This document shows positions 49,516 to 58,998 of a stretch of DNA of 64,000 nt, one piece after another. The notes under the pieces were generated by a model. The model was not told the DNA's origin, did no database searches, and saw nothing but the letters and a program-made list of their open reading frames with translations. Within the stretch, counting starts at the first letter, position 1, and every line of letters starts with the position of its first letter. Origin of the DNA: Novosphingobium cyanobacteriorum (GTDB taxonomy: Bacteria; Pseudomonadota; Alphaproteobacteria; Sphingomonadales; Sphingomonadaceae); NCBI RefSeq assembly GCF_029436685.1, contig NZ_JAROCY010000003.1:248001-312000 (forward strand), given 5' to 3'. Position numbers and translations under genes: made by a program.

Positions 49516-51137
49516 TGCGCAAGGCAACGCAGATCGCCCCCGCCCTCCCGCTTGCGAAAGGCAAGACCATGAAGGCCCGTATCGCTTCCTCGCTGATTTC
49601 GGCGGTGGTCCTCGCGGCTCCGCTGGCGGCGATCGGTCTCACCGGGGTCGGCTTGGCCGGCGCGGCCAAGGCCCAGTCCGTCACCAGCCCCGCCCGCTCC
49701 ATCGCCCTGTCGATCGGCCGTGGCGAGCTGGTCACCCTGCCCGGCTCGATGAAGGATGTCTTCGTCGCCAACGACCAGATTGCCGACGTGCAGGTGAAAT
49801 CGCTCAACCAGCTTTACATCTTCGGCAAGGCCGGCGGCGAGACCACGGTCTATGCCAGCAACGCCCGCGGCGATGTGGTGTGGTCTGCCAATGTCCGCGT
49901 GGGCACCAACATCGACAGCATCGACCAGATGCTGCACCTTGCCATGCCGGAAGCGCGCATCGCCACTTCGACGATGAACAACACCGTGCTGCTGACCGGC
50001 ACCGTGGCCGCGCCGGAAGACGCGGCCGAAGCGGAACGCCTGGTCAAGGCCTTCGTCGGTGACAAGATCAACGTGATCAGCCGCCTGAAGATGGCGACGC
50101 CACTGCAGGTGAGCCTGCACGTGAAGTTTGCCGAAGTCAGCCGCACACTGCTGCGCAACATCAGCGCAAACCTGGCTTCGGTGGACAGCACGGGCGGCTT
50201 CAAGTTCGGCCTGGGCCAGGGCCGTGGCTTCTACCCGCAGTACGTGCCCGGTGGCGCGCTGGGGATGGGCACGAACGTTGTGCCCGGCGCAACGACCGTC
50301 ACCCCGCTGAACGGCCAGACCACGCTGGCGGGCCAGGGCAAGCTGTTCGGGCTCGACCTGCTGGGCGCGCTGGACCTTGGCGAGACCATCGGCCTTGTTG
50401 CCACGCTTTCGGAACCGAACCTGACCGCGCTATCGGGCGAAACGGCGGACTTCCTGGCGGGTGGTGAATATCCGATCCCGATCAGCCAGGGCCTTGGCAC
50501 CACCTCGGTGGAATACAAGAAGTACGGCGTCAGCCTGTCCTACACCCCGACGGTGCTGGCCAATGGCCGCATCTCCATCCGCGTGCGTCCGGAAGTGTCG
50601 GAACTTTCGGCCGACGGTGCGGTGGCGCTGAACGGCTATTCGATCCCGGCACTGACCATCCGCCGCGCCGAAACGACCGTGGAGCTGGGTTCAGGCCAGA
50701 GCTTCATGATCGCCGGCCTGCTGCGCAACGGCAACCAGGACACGATCACCAAGATGCCGGGCGCGGGCGACATTCCGATCCTCGGTTCGCTGTTCCGTTC
50801 GACCGCGTTCAAGAAGGGCGAGACCGAACTGGTGATCGTGGTCACCCCATACCTCGTCAACCCGGTGGACGCCAACGACATCAAGCTGCCCACCGACGGT
50901 TACAAGGCCGCCGACGCGCTGCAGCACCTGCTGCTGAACCAGAATGCCGACGGTGTGACCGGCGGCGAACGGCCAAAGCCCAGCGAGAAGCAGGGCAGCG
51001 TACAGCCCGGCCCGAAGGTGGGTGCGCTCGACGTGCCGCAGCAGCCGGCCGAAGCCGCGCTTGCCCCGCGCCAGTCCCGCCGTCCCGGCAAGGACAAGCA
51101 GGCGAGCGCCGCCACCCCCGGCTTCAGCATCCAGTGA
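49515..51137 (+). CDS. cpaC: outer-membrane secretin of the tad pilus
   Basis: A 540-residue secretin. Signal peptide near residues 19-45, BON-like and pilus-assembly N-domains (SIGRGELVTLPGSMKDVFVA, VRVGTNIDSIDQML), then the secretin core with VSLHVKFAEVSRTLLRNISA, a Gly-rich gate and GDIPILGSLFRSTAFKKGET near residue 418. The tail is Gly/Pro/Gln-rich and probably disordered. The start overlaps the cpaB stop; a second Met at 49569 precedes the signal peptide closely and is also possible. Confidence 0.93.
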   Translation: MRKATQIAPALPLAKGKTMKARIASSLISAVVLAAPLAAIGLTGVGLAGAAKAQSVTSPARSIALSIGRGELVTLPGSMKDVFVANDQIADVQVKSLNQLYIFGKAGGETTVYASNARGDVVWSANVRVGTNIDSIDQMLHLAMPEARIATSTMNNTVLLTGTVAAPEDAAEAERLVKAFVGDKINVISRLKMATPLQVSLHVKFAEVSRTLLRNISANLASVDSTGGFKFGLGQGRGFYPQYVPGGALGMGTNVVPGATTVTPLNGQTTLAGQGKLFGLDLLGALDLGETIGLVATLSEPNLTALSGETADFLAGGEYPIPISQGLGTTSVEYKKYGVSLSYTPTVLANGRISIRVRPEVSELSADGAVALNGYSIPALTIRRAETTVELGSGQSFMIAGLLRNGNQDTITKMPGAGDIPILGSLFRSTAFKKGETELVIVVTPYLVNPVDANDIKLPTDGYKAADALQHLLLNQNADGVTGGERPKPSEKQGSVQPGPKVGALDVPQQPAEAALAPRQSRRPGKDKQASAATPGFSIQ

Positions 51138-51151
51138 GAAGGGAAACCGTG

Positions 51152-51805
51152 ATGACCGTGAAGTTCAAGAGGACTGCCGGCGCCGCGCTGGCTCTCTCGC
51201 TCGGCCTCGCTCTTTCGGCCTGCGGCGGCATGCCGCAGAACCGCGAGCTCAACAGCGTCAACCAGCCGGTGGTGGAACGCACCAGCTTCGTCTTCGATGT
51301 GGGCACTCTGCCCGGCGGCGGCGTGTCGCCTTCGGAACAGCGCCGCCTGGCGGGTTGGTTCGACGCACTCGAGCTGGGCTATGGCGATCGCATCTCGATC
51401 GACGATCCGGCCGATTCCCGGGTGACGGAGGCCGCGATCGAAGCGGTGGCCGCACGCCGCGGCCTGATGCTGGCGGACACCGCACCGGTGACGCAGGGCG
51501 ACATTCCCCCCGGCGCAGCGCGCATCGTGGTGACGCGCACGGTGGCATCGGTGCCCGGCTGCCCCAACTGGGGCGACAAGGCCGCCGCCAACTATTCCAA
51601 CGGCACCAGCCGCAACTATGGCTGCTCGGTCAACGGCAACCTGGCGGCGATGGTCGCCAACAAGGAAGACCTTGTCCGCGGCCAGAAGGGCACGGGCGTG
51701 ACGGTGGTGATGAGCGCCAGCAAGGCGATCGAAAGCTATCGCTCGCAGGAGCCGACCGGCAAGGGCGGCCTGAAGGAAGTTTCCAGCAAGAGCGGGGGTA
51801 ACTGA
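51152..51805 (+). CDS. cpaD: pilus assembly lipoprotein CpaD
   Basis: A 217-residue lipoprotein that pilots or stabilises the CpaC secretin. It has a lipobox LSAC in its signal (ALALSLGLALSACGG) and the CpaD domain with GYGDRISIDDPAD and SVPGCPNW. I use ATG 51152, preceded by AAGGGA at good distance; an earlier GTG at 51134 overlaps the cpaC stop. cpaE follows after two bases. Confidence 0.91.
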   Translation: MTVKFKRTAGAALALSLGLALSACGGMPQNRELNSVNQPVVERTSFVFDVGTLPGGGVSPSEQRRLAGWFDALELGYGDRISIDDPADSRVTEAAIEAVAARRGLMLADTAPVTQGDIPPGAARIVVTRTVASVPGCPNWGDKAAANYSNGTSRNYGCSVNGNLAAMVANKEDLVRGQKGTGVTVVMSASKAIESYRSQEPTGKGGLKEVSSKSGGN

Positions 51806-51807
51806 GC

Positions 51808-53079
51808 ATGAAAAGCGCCAATCGCGATCAGTTCGCCGCCTTCATCTGCGACGACGCCGCGCTCGACGTGCTGCGCCCGGTCGTGGTCGACATGGGCTGG
51901 CAGCCGGAAAAGTGCAACAAGGGTGGCCTGCGCAACGCCATCCAGTCGCTGTCCATCACCGCCAGCCCGGCGATCCTGATGGTCGACCTGTCGGAAAGCG
52001 GCGACCCGCTGAACGACATCAACGCGCTGGCCGAAGTGTGCGAGCCGGGCACCGTGGTGATCGCGGTGGGCCAGGTGAACGACGTGCGCCTCTATCGCGA
52101 CCTGATCGCCTCGGGCATCCAGGACTACCTGCTCAAGCCCCTGTCCCCCGGGCAGGTGCGCGATGCGCTGGTCCAGGCCCAAGCCATCTTTGCCGCGCCC
52201 AAGAACCATGATGCCGGCGCGGTGAAGCGCCACATCTCCACCGCAGTCGTCGGCACGCGCGGCGGCGTGGGGGCATCAACGCTGGCGACCTCGCTGGCGT
52301 GGCTGTTCAGCACCGACCACCGCATGCCGACCGCGCTGCTCGATCTCGACGTGCATTTCGGCACCGGCGCGCTGACTCTCGACCTTGAGCCGGGCCGTGG
52401 CCTGACCGACGCGATCGACAACCCCAGCCGCATCGACGGGCTGTTCATCGAACGCGCGATGATCCGCGCCAACGACAACCTGGCGATCCTTTCCGCCGAG
52501 GCGCCGATCAGCGCCCCGTTGATGACCGACGGCAGCGCCTTCGTGCAGCTGGAGGAGGAATTCCGCCACGCGTTCGAGATGACGGTCATCGACCTGCCGC
52601 GCAACATGCTGATCAACTTCCCCCACCTGCTGGCGGACGTGAACGTGGTGATCGTGGCCACCGAGCTGACGCTGGCCGGCGCGCGCGATGCGATCCGCCT
52701 GCTTTCTTGGCTGAAGACCAACGCCGCGCACGCGCAGGCGCTGGTGGTGGCGAACAAGGTGCAGTCAGGCGTGGGCGAGATCAGCCGCGCGGACTTCGAA
52801 GCCTCGATCGAGCGCAAGATCAACTTCACCGTGCCCTATGACATCAAGGCCGCCGCCAACGCGGCCAAGCTGGGCCAGACCTTCGTGGCGGCCAACCGTG
52901 CCACCAAGGCCGGCGGCGTGGTGCGCGACGTGGCCGAAGCGATCATCACCAGCGGTGCCGAAGCCAGCACCGATGGCGACAAGGGCGCTGGCGCCAAGGG
53001 TGGCAAGGCCTCGCTGCTCGGCAAGTTCGACCTGAAGAAGATGCTGGCGGCCAAGCCGAAGGCCGGCGCGCCGGCCTGA
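51808..53079 (+). CDS. cpaE: pilus localisation ATPase CpaE/TadZ
   Basis: A 423-residue protein with an N-terminal receiver-like domain (to about residue 130; LIASGIQDYLLKPLSPGQV) and a ParA/MinD ATPase domain. The Walker A reads GTRGGVGASTLA: the Lys of the usual GKT/S is Ala, as in many TadZ proteins, so ATP hydrolysis is doubtful. It positions the tad machine. tadB follows after 46 bases; the expected cpaF is not there. Confidence 0.91.
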   Translation: MKSANRDQFAAFICDDAALDVLRPVVVDMGWQPEKCNKGGLRNAIQSLSITASPAILMVDLSESGDPLNDINALAEVCEPGTVVIAVGQVNDVRLYRDLIASGIQDYLLKPLSPGQVRDALVQAQAIFAAPKNHDAGAVKRHISTAVVGTRGGVGASTLATSLAWLFSTDHRMPTALLDLDVHFGTGALTLDLEPGRGLTDAIDNPSRIDGLFIERAMIRANDNLAILSAEAPISAPLMTDGSAFVQLEEEFRHAFEMTVIDLPRNMLINFPHLLADVNVVIVATELTLAGARDAIRLLSWLKTNAAHAQALVVANKVQSGVGEISRADFEASIERKINFTVPYDIKAAANAAKLGQTFVAANRATKAGGVVRDVAEAIITSGAEASTDGDKGAGAKGGKASLLGKFDLKKMLAAKPKAGAPA

Positions 53080-53125
53080 CGGCGCCACCGGAACCAGACC
53101 GACACACAACGAAGGCACAAGCCCA

Positions 53126-54097
53126 ATGCAACCCTTGCAGATCGCGATCATGGCCATCGGCATCATGTCGGCCCTGGTGCTTGGCTATGCCGCCTTTGCC
53201 GGCCCCAACCCGGCCAAGGAAAGCGCCCGCCGGCTCCAGTCGGTGCGCTTCCGCCATTCGGAAAGCGCGATCGACAAGGTCGAGGCGCAGTATCGCAAGG
53301 CCGTGGCCGCGCGCAAGCCGAAGGGCTATCGCGTGGCGGGCTCCGCATCGCGCGCGGAAGCGCTGGCGCTGCGGCTGCACCGCACGGGCAAGGGCTGGAC
53401 CATGAGCCAGTACCTCTATGTCTCGGGCGGGCTGGCGCTGGGCATCATGCTGCTGGTCACGCTGAAGACCGGCGCGCCGATCCTGGGCCTTGGCGCCGGG
53501 CTGATCGTGGGGGGCGGCCTGCCGCACTTCATGGTGAACCGCGCGATCAACAAGCGGACCGAAGCCTTCGTCACCCGCTTTCCCGATGCGCTTGAACTGC
53601 TGGTGCGCGGCCTGCGTTCGGGCCTGCCGATCACCGAAACGCTGGGCGTTGTCGCAACCGAGCTGCCGGGACCGGTGGGCGAGGAATTCAAGGCCGTGAC
53701 CGACCGCATCAAGGTGGGCCGGACCATGGAAGAAGCGCTTCAGGAATCGGCCGACCGCCTCAACATGGCTGAATTCAGCTTTTTCTGCATCACGCTGGCC
53801 ATCCAGCGCGAAACCGGCGGCAACCTGGCGGAAACACTGGCGAACCTGGCCGACGTGCTGCGCAAGCGCGCACAGATGAAGCTGAAGATCAAGGCGATGA
53901 GTTCGGAATCCAAGGCATCGGCCTATATCGTCGGCGCCCTGCCCTTCATCGTCTTTGCCCTGATCTATTCGATCAATCCGGCATACCTGGGCAAGTTCTT
54001 CGTGGACGAGCGCCTGATCATCGCCGGTCTCGGCGGGCTGGTGTGGCTCTCCATCGGGGCCTTCATCATGGCCAAGATGGTCAACTTCGAGATCTGA
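53126..54097 (+). CDS. tadB: tad inner-membrane platform protein TadB
   Basis: A 323-residue membrane protein of the GSPF family. It has about four hydrophobic segments and a central T2SSF domain with RFPDALELLVRGLRSGLPIT and TLAIQRETGGNLAETLANLA. It pairs with TadC as the platform that the TadA ATPase drives. tadC follows after 16 bases. Confidence 0.93.
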   Translation: MQPLQIAIMAIGIMSALVLGYAAFAGPNPAKESARRLQSVRFRHSESAIDKVEAQYRKAVAARKPKGYRVAGSASRAEALALRLHRTGKGWTMSQYLYVSGGLALGIMLLVTLKTGAPILGLGAGLIVGGGLPHFMVNRAINKRTEAFVTRFPDALELLVRGLRSGLPITETLGVVATELPGPVGEEFKAVTDRIKVGRTMEEALQESADRLNMAEFSFFCITLAIQRETGGNLAETLANLADVLRKRAQMKLKIKAMSSESKASAYIVGALPFIVFALIYSINPAYLGKFFVDERLIIAGLGGLVWLSIGAFIMAKMVNFEI

Positions 54098-54113
54098 GCG
54101 AGGCAAGGCAACC

Positions 54114-55127
54114 ATGAACCCCGCAATCGGCGCCCCGCATCACCCCACGCTCCTTGGCGTCGACGTCATCGCCGCCGGATCGGTGCTGGCCGGCATCGCT
54201 GCCGCCGCCATCATGCTGGCGATCTATGCCGCGATCACCGTGCGCGATCCGATGGCCAAGCGCGTGAAGGCGCTGAACGATCGACGCGAGCAGCTGAAGG
54301 CCGGCATCGTCACCAACAGCGCACGCAAGCGCGCCAGCATCATCCGCCGCAACCAGACGACGGACACGATCCGCACCTTCCTGGAATCACTGAAGGTGCT
54401 GCAGGACAGCCAGCTGAAGGACATCCAGCAGAAGCTGGCCCAGGCCGGCATCCGCAAGAAGGAATGGGCGGTCGCGGTCATCCTTGGCCGCATGATCGGG
54501 CCGATCGTGCTTGGCCTGCTGGCCGGGATCATGATCTACTGGGTCAACTATTTCCCCGAATGGGCTTCCTACAAGAAGTTCGGCGCCTTCGCGATCATGG
54601 TGATCCTGGGCTACAAGGGGCCCGACATCTTCGTGGCCAACCTGGTCGGCAAGCGCACCAACGAAATCCGCAAGGGCCTGCCCGATGCGCTGGACCTGCT
54701 GGTGATCTGCGCCGAAGCCGGCCTGACCGTGGACGCCGCGTTCAACCGCGTGGCGCGCGAACTGGGCCGTGCCTATCCGGAACTGGGCGACGAATTCGCA
54801 CTGACCGCGATCGAGCTTTCGTTCCTGACCGAACGCCGCCAGGCCTTCGAGAACCTGGCCTATCGCGTGAACCTGGAATCGGTGAAGGGCGTGGTCACCA
54901 CCATGATCCAGACCGAACGCTATGGCACGCCGCTCGCCTCGGCCCTGCGCGTGCTTTCAGCCGAATTCCGCAACGAACGCATGATGCGCGCCGAAGAAAA
55001 GGCAGCGCGCCTGCCCGCGATCATGACCGTGCCGCTGATCCTGTTCATCCTGCCGACGCTGTTCATCGTGATCCTTGGCCCGGCGGCCTGTTCGATCAGC
55101 GACAGCTTCATCAACCGCAAGGTCTGA
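54114..55127 (+). CDS. tadC: tad inner-membrane platform protein TadC
   Basis: A 337-residue GSPF-family membrane protein, partner of TadB. The T2SSF domain shows KGLPDALDLLVICAEAGLTV and LGDEFALTAIELSFLTERRQ, and a last helix TVPLILFILPTLFIVILGP. It ends the cpa/tad operon; a strong hairpin follows 23 bases past the stop. No flp pilin gene lies in the window. Confidence 0.93.
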   Translation: MNPAIGAPHHPTLLGVDVIAAGSVLAGIAAAAIMLAIYAAITVRDPMAKRVKALNDRREQLKAGIVTNSARKRASIIRRNQTTDTIRTFLESLKVLQDSQLKDIQQKLAQAGIRKKEWAVAVILGRMIGPIVLGLLAGIMIYWVNYFPEWASYKKFGAFAIMVILGYKGPDIFVANLVGKRTNEIRKGLPDALDLLVICAEAGLTVDAAFNRVARELGRAYPELGDEFALTAIELSFLTERRQAFENLAYRVNLESVKGVVTTMIQTERYGTPLASALRVLSAEFRNERMMRAEEKAARLPAIMTVPLILFILPTLFIVILGPAACSISDSFINRKV

Positions 55128-55149
55128 GGCAGGGCGTATCCGAAAACGA

Positions 55150-55183
55150 AAGAGCCCGGGCACCACGCGGTGTCCGGGCTCTT
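55150..55183. terminator. strong bidirectional hairpin after the tad operon
   Basis: AAGAGCCCGGGCACC pairs with GGTGTCCGGGCTCTT (one mismatch) around ACGC. A short CTTT follows on the forward strand, and GTTTTCG on the minus strand. Lying between tadC and a convergent gene, it can stop both. Confidence 0.8.
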
Positions 55184-55207
55184 CGGCTTTGCGGCAGAGC
55201 CGGCTTG

Positions 55208-55981
55208 TCAGTAGCGCACGATCTTCTGTTCAATGGCACCGAACAGGCTGCGGCCCTTGCCATCGCGCACGTCCACCCGCACGGTTTCCCCGTGGTGCAG
55301 CGCCGCGCCCCCGGCCCCCGGCAGCGTCAGCCCGACCAGCGAGCCCGCCCGGATCGGCCGTGCCGCCGCCAGTCTTGCCAGCGCCGCGCCGAAATCGAGA
55401 TCGGCCGCGCTGACATGCAGCACCGCGCCGCCATGCTCGATCGCCAGCGGCGCCTTGAGCGCACCCGCCTGCCAGGCATCGCCAAGCGCTTCGGGCGTGA
55501 CGAATACGGGCGAGCAATGGGTCGCCACGGCAACCGGCCCGTCCAACGCGGGATGGGCATGCAGGGTGACTTCATTGGCGAAACCGACCAGTTCGATACA
55601 GGCGCAGGCTGCTTCCGCATCCGCTCCCTGCGGCACATCACCCGTCACGACCACGACCGCCGGTGCGAAAACTGCGCTCCACGCCTCGTCGGCGAGCACG
55701 AAGGCATCGCGCGCGCCCATGAGCATGTCGCTGCCGCCGAACCGGCCATAGCTGCGTGGCAGCGGCGCGGCAGCTTCGCGTTCATGGAAGCGCTTGCGCG
55801 GGATGGCGCCGTGCGCCAGTTCAATCGACAGCGATTCCAGCAACGGGGCGTAGCGGTCCCACGCATCCAGAAGCGCCTGCATGGTTGGTACGATGTGGTC
55901 TGCATCGGCATACCAGACGAGGTCATCCGATACGACGATCAGTCGCCCGTCCCGCCCTTGCGGCAGCGAGGCAAGCCTCAC
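55208..55981 (-). CDS. degenerate fumarylacetoacetate hydrolase-family protein
   Basis: A 257-residue protein whose ends match FAH-family enzymes (MRLASLPQGRDGRLIVVSDD; LPRSYGRFGG; VVVTGDVPQGADAEAA; SPVFVTPEALGDAWQAGALK) but which is about 70 residues shorter than usual. The Glu-x-Glu metal site before VVTGDVP (normally E-x-E) reads VFAPAVVVV, and the segment before SPV is missing. So metal-dependent C-C hydrolysis is unlikely. GTG start overlaps the MarR stop, so it is co-transcribed with the regulator. It may be a decayed enzyme or a binding protein. Confidence 0.65.
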   Translation of the reverse strand: MRLASLPQGRDGRLIVVSDDLVWYADADHIVPTMQALLDAWDRYAPLLESLSIELAHGAIPRKRFHEREAAAPLPRSYGRFGGSDMLMGARDAFVLADEAWSAVFAPAVVVVTGDVPQGADAEAACACIELVGFANEVTLHAHPALDGPVAVATHCSPVFVTPEALGDAWQAGALKAPLAIEHGGAVLHVSAADLDFGAALARLAAARPIRAGSLVGLTLPGAGGAALHHGETVRVDVRDGKGRSLFGAIEQKIVRY

Positions 55982-56433
55982 TTGCGGGTCTCGATCGTGC
56001 GCACGGCTTTCAGCAGCTTGTCCAGCAGGTTCCGCAATTTCTCGGTCTCCTTGGGACTCAGCGCCGAATAGATCTCTTCATAGACGGAGAAGGCCTGTGG
56101 CCAGATCTGGCTGTGCATCGCGCGGCCCTCTTCAGTGAGTTCGAGATGATGGGATCGGCCATCAGCCGTGTTTGGGCTGCGGTGGATCAGGTGGCGCTCT
56201 TCCAGTACCTTGCAGGCACGGTTCACCGCCACCTTGTCCATCAGCGTGGCGCGAACCAGATCGCGCTGCGTCAGCGAACCGGCATCGCCGAGGACCGCCA
56301 TGATGCGCCATTCGGGCATCTTCAGGCCGAATTCGCTGCGGTATTCGCCCATGATCAGACCGCTCACCGCATTGGCGGTGATCGCCATGCGATAGGGCAG
56401 GAAGTCCGAAAGGCGCGTCTGTGTTCCCGGCAT
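55978..56433 (-). CDS. MarR-family transcriptional regulator
   Basis: A 151-residue winged-helix dimer. Typical order: helical start (LPYRMAITANAVSGLIMGEY), recognition helix region LTQRDLVRATLMDKVAVNRA, wing LIHRSPNTADGRSHHLELTE, and a C-terminal dimer helix. It should control its own operon with the FAH-like gene and perhaps the neighbouring degradation genes. The effector is unknown. Confidence 0.9.
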   Translation of the reverse strand: MPGTQTRLSDFLPYRMAITANAVSGLIMGEYRSEFGLKMPEWRIMAVLGDAGSLTQRDLVRATLMDKVAVNRACKVLEERHLIHRSPNTADGRSHHLELTEEGRAMHSQIWPQAFSVYEEIYSALSPKETEKLRNLLDKLLKAVRTIETRK

Positions 56434-56575
56434 ATCAACTCGTTTCTACTGAAACCAGCCCGCCACGCAAGCGAAACTAACGATCCCCGCGCAGGGCAAC
56501 ACGCACTAATTGGTGCGCAGCCGCCGCGTCACGCGAAATTTTCTTTATCGTTCCCGCATGACAGCTTTCCAGGGC

Positions 56576-57238
56576 TCAACCGTGAGCCAGAATGCCGGCC
56601 ATGATGAAATCCACGGTGTGCTCCCGATAGGCATCACGCAGGGTTTCGGTCAGCGTATCCTGATCAAAGCAGTGGCGCAGAACCAGCCGGGCCGAAAAGA
56701 ACCGGTCGGCAGCGCCCGTCACCGTGAAGTAGAACAGCTGCGGATCGATCGGACGGAACACACCCGAAGCGACGCCGGCCGCAATCAACCGATCATAGGC
56801 GCGGCCCAGGGGCGCAAGGTATTGATCGGCGATGCGCTTCGCCTCCGCCTCGTCGCTGTCACGCACCAGGCGCATCAGCAGGCGGTTGAGGTAGGGATAG
56901 GTGTAATAGGTATCGATGCACTTGGCGATGTGCCGCCGCAGCTTCTCTTCCGGCGGCATGTCGTCCTTGGCCATCAAGGTCTCGACGGACTTCACGATCG
57001 CTTCCATGTCGCGATCAAGCAGCGCTTTCAGCATGCCGGCCTTGTTGCCGAAGTAATATTTGACCAATGCCGAATTCAGGCCCGAGCGCAGCGACAGTTC
57101 GGACAGCGAAATGTCCACCTGGTCGCCCTCACGCATGATCTGCGACGCTGTTTCCAGCAGCTGCTCGCGCGCTCCCTGCTGCTCGCCTTCAGCCGTTGCC
57201 GAGGCCACCGCGCCCGTATCCTGACCCTTGCCGCTCAT
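56576..57238 (-). CDS. TetR-family transcriptional regulator
   Basis: A 220-residue repressor. HTH near residues 25-70 (LLETASQIMREGDQVDISLS, ELSLRSGLNSALVKYYFGNK) and a ligand-binding C-terminal domain. I use Met 57238, the start of the shorter frame, 10 bases after the enoyl-CoA hydratase stop, so it is last in the thiolase operon. It may sense an acyl-CoA and control the operon. Confidence 0.88.
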   Translation of the reverse strand: MSGKGQDTGAVASATAEGEQQGAREQLLETASQIMREGDQVDISLSELSLRSGLNSALVKYYFGNKAGMLKALLDRDMEAIVKSVETLMAKDDMPPEEKLRRHIAKCIDTYYTYPYLNRLLMRLVRDSDEAEAKRIADQYLAPLGRAYDRLIAAGVASGVFRPIDPQLFYFTVTGAADRFFSARLVLRHCFDQDTLTETLRDAYREHTVDFIMAGILAHG

Positions 57239-57248
57239 GCCTTGCTGC

Positions 57249-58121
57249 TCACTCCCAACCCGGTTCGTTCCACCACGGGTAAAACTGCGGCATATCCGAA
57301 GAAACGCGTCCGGGGTAGCGGGGCGCGCGCTTTTCAAGGAAGCTGGCGACTCCTTCCTGCGCGTCAGCACTGCGCGCGGTGGTATAGATCGCGCGACTGT
57401 CTACCCGATGGGCCAGCATCGGGTGCTCCAGCGTGGAATTGCGCCACAGCATCGCGCGCGTCATCGTAATCGAGATGGCGCTGGTGTTGTCGGCAATCTC
57501 GCGCGCGATTGCAATTGCTGCAGGCATCAGGGCCTCCGGTTCGTGCAGCGATCGCACCAGCCCACCGGCCAGTGCCTCCTGCGCATCAAAAACCCGGCCG
57601 GTCATGCACCATTCCAGAGCCTGTGGCATGCCCACTATCCGCGGCAGAAACCAGCTCGATGCGGCCTCAGGCACGATCCCGCGCCGCGCGAACACGAAGC
57701 CGAAGCGCGCCGTCATCGATGCAATGCGAATGTCCATGGGCAGCTGCATGGTGGCGCCAACACCCACTGCGGCACCGTTGATTGCGCCGATCACCGGCTT
57801 TTGCGATTGGAACATGCGCAGTGTCAGCTGCCCACCGCTATCCCGCACGCGCGAATCCGACAGTGTTTCCACCGTCTCGTTCGCGGAGAATGCCTGGCCG
57901 CCATGATCGGGAGTGAGATCCGCGCCGGCGCAGAACGCCCGCGTGCCCTGCCCCGTCACGATCACCGCGCGCACGGTGTCGTCCGCATCGGTGCGATCGA
58001 AGGCGGAGATCATCTCCTCCATCATCACCCGGGTAAATGCGTTCATCTTGTCGGGGCGGTTGAGCGTGATCGTGGCCACACCGTCGACAATATCGAGCAG
58101 GATCTGCGAATACTCGGTCAA
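57249..58121 (-). CDS. enoyl-CoA hydratase/isomerase family protein
   Basis: A 290-residue crotonase. Blocks ITLNRPDKMNAFTRVMMEEM, CAGADLTPDHGG (oxyanion region) and AINGAAVGVGATMQLPMDIR are diagnostic; the second Glu region is FVFARRGIVPEAAS. I choose a TTG start at 58121 because GGGGAGAG lies just upstream; ATG 58142 gives seven extra residues. It lies between the SDR and the TetR gene, in an acyl-CoA or side-chain degradation operon. Confidence 0.9.
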   Translation of the reverse strand: MTEYSQILLDIVDGVATITLNRPDKMNAFTRVMMEEMISAFDRTDADDTVRAVIVTGQGTRAFCAGADLTPDHGGQAFSANETVETLSDSRVRDSGGQLTLRMFQSQKPVIGAINGAAVGVGATMQLPMDIRIASMTARFGFVFARRGIVPEAASSWFLPRIVGMPQALEWCMTGRVFDAQEALAGGLVRSLHEPEALMPAAIAIAREIADNTSAISITMTRAMLWRNSTLEHPMLAHRVDSRAIYTTARSADAQEGVASFLEKRAPRYPGRVSSDMPQFYPWWNEPGWE

Positions 58122-58187
58122 AGGCTCTCTCCCCAACGGCATGGTGGCAGGCGCGGCTTCGTGGCCGCGCCCGTCCACCCGCCAACG

Positions 58188-58970
58188 TCAGCGCGGTGCC
58201 ATCCGGATGGCACCGTCAAGGCGCACATCCTCGCCGTTAAAGTAGGAGGTTTCAATCATGCACATGGCCAGGTTGGCGTATTCCTCGGGGTTGCCGAGCC
58301 GCTTGGGGAACGGCACCGATGCGGCCAGCGCGTCCTTCACCGGCTGCGGGGCGGCGTTCAGCAGCGGGGTGTTGAAGATGCCAGGCAGGATGGTGTTGAC
58401 GCGGATTCCCTCGCTCATCAGGTCACGCGCGATCGGCAGGGTCATGCCGACCACGCCGCCCTTCGATGCCGAATAGGCTGCCTGCCCCATCTGCCCGTCC
58501 TCGGCCGCGACAGAGGCGGTGTTGACGATGGCGCCACGCTCGCCGTCTTCCAGCGGATCGAGCGCGAGCATACCTGCCGCCGATTTCGCAATGCAGCGGA
58601 AGGTGCCGACCAGGTTGATCTGCACGATCATGTTGAAGGCATCGAGCGGGAAGTGCTTGATCTCGCCCGTTTCCTTGCTGCGGCTGGCCGTCTTGGCGGC
58701 ATTGCCGGTGCCTGCGCAGTTGACCAGGATGCGCTCCTGCCCATGGGCTGCGCGCGCCTTGGCGAAACCGGCGTCCACGCTATCGTCGCTGGTCACGTTC
58801 ACTTCGCAGAACACGCCGCCGATCTCGGCAGCAACGGCTTCGCCCTTTTCCTTGTTCAGGTCGAACAGGGCAACCTTTACGCCCTTTGCAGCCAGGGCCC
58901 GCGCGGTTGCCGCGCCAAGGCCGGATGCGCCGCCGGTCACCACTGCGGCCATGCCAGGTTCAAGCTTCAT
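58188..58970 (-). CDS. SDR-family 3-hydroxyacyl-CoA dehydrogenase-like protein
   Basis: A 260-residue short-chain dehydrogenase. NAD motif TGGASGLGAATARALAAKG near residues 13-31, NCAGTGNA, catalytic Ser/Tyr/Lys in ASVAAEDGQMGQAAYSASKG near residues 152-170. It looks most like the HSD17B10-type acyl-CoA/steroid dehydrogenases. It follows the thiolase gene by 28 bases and precedes the hydratase, matching a beta-oxidation-type set. Confidence 0.9.
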   Translation of the reverse strand: MKLEPGMAAVVTGGASGLGAATARALAAKGVKVALFDLNKEKGEAVAAEIGGVFCEVNVTSDDSVDAGFAKARAAHGQERILVNCAGTGNAAKTASRSKETGEIKHFPLDAFNMIVQINLVGTFRCIAKSAAGMLALDPLEDGERGAIVNTASVAAEDGQMGQAAYSASKGGVVGMTLPIARDLMSEGIRVNTILPGIFNTPLLNAAPQPVKDALAASVPFPKRLGNPEEYANLAMCMIETSYFNGEDVRLDGAIRMAPR

Positions 58971-58998
58971 GTCGTTGTAACTCCCTTGGAATTGTGAA

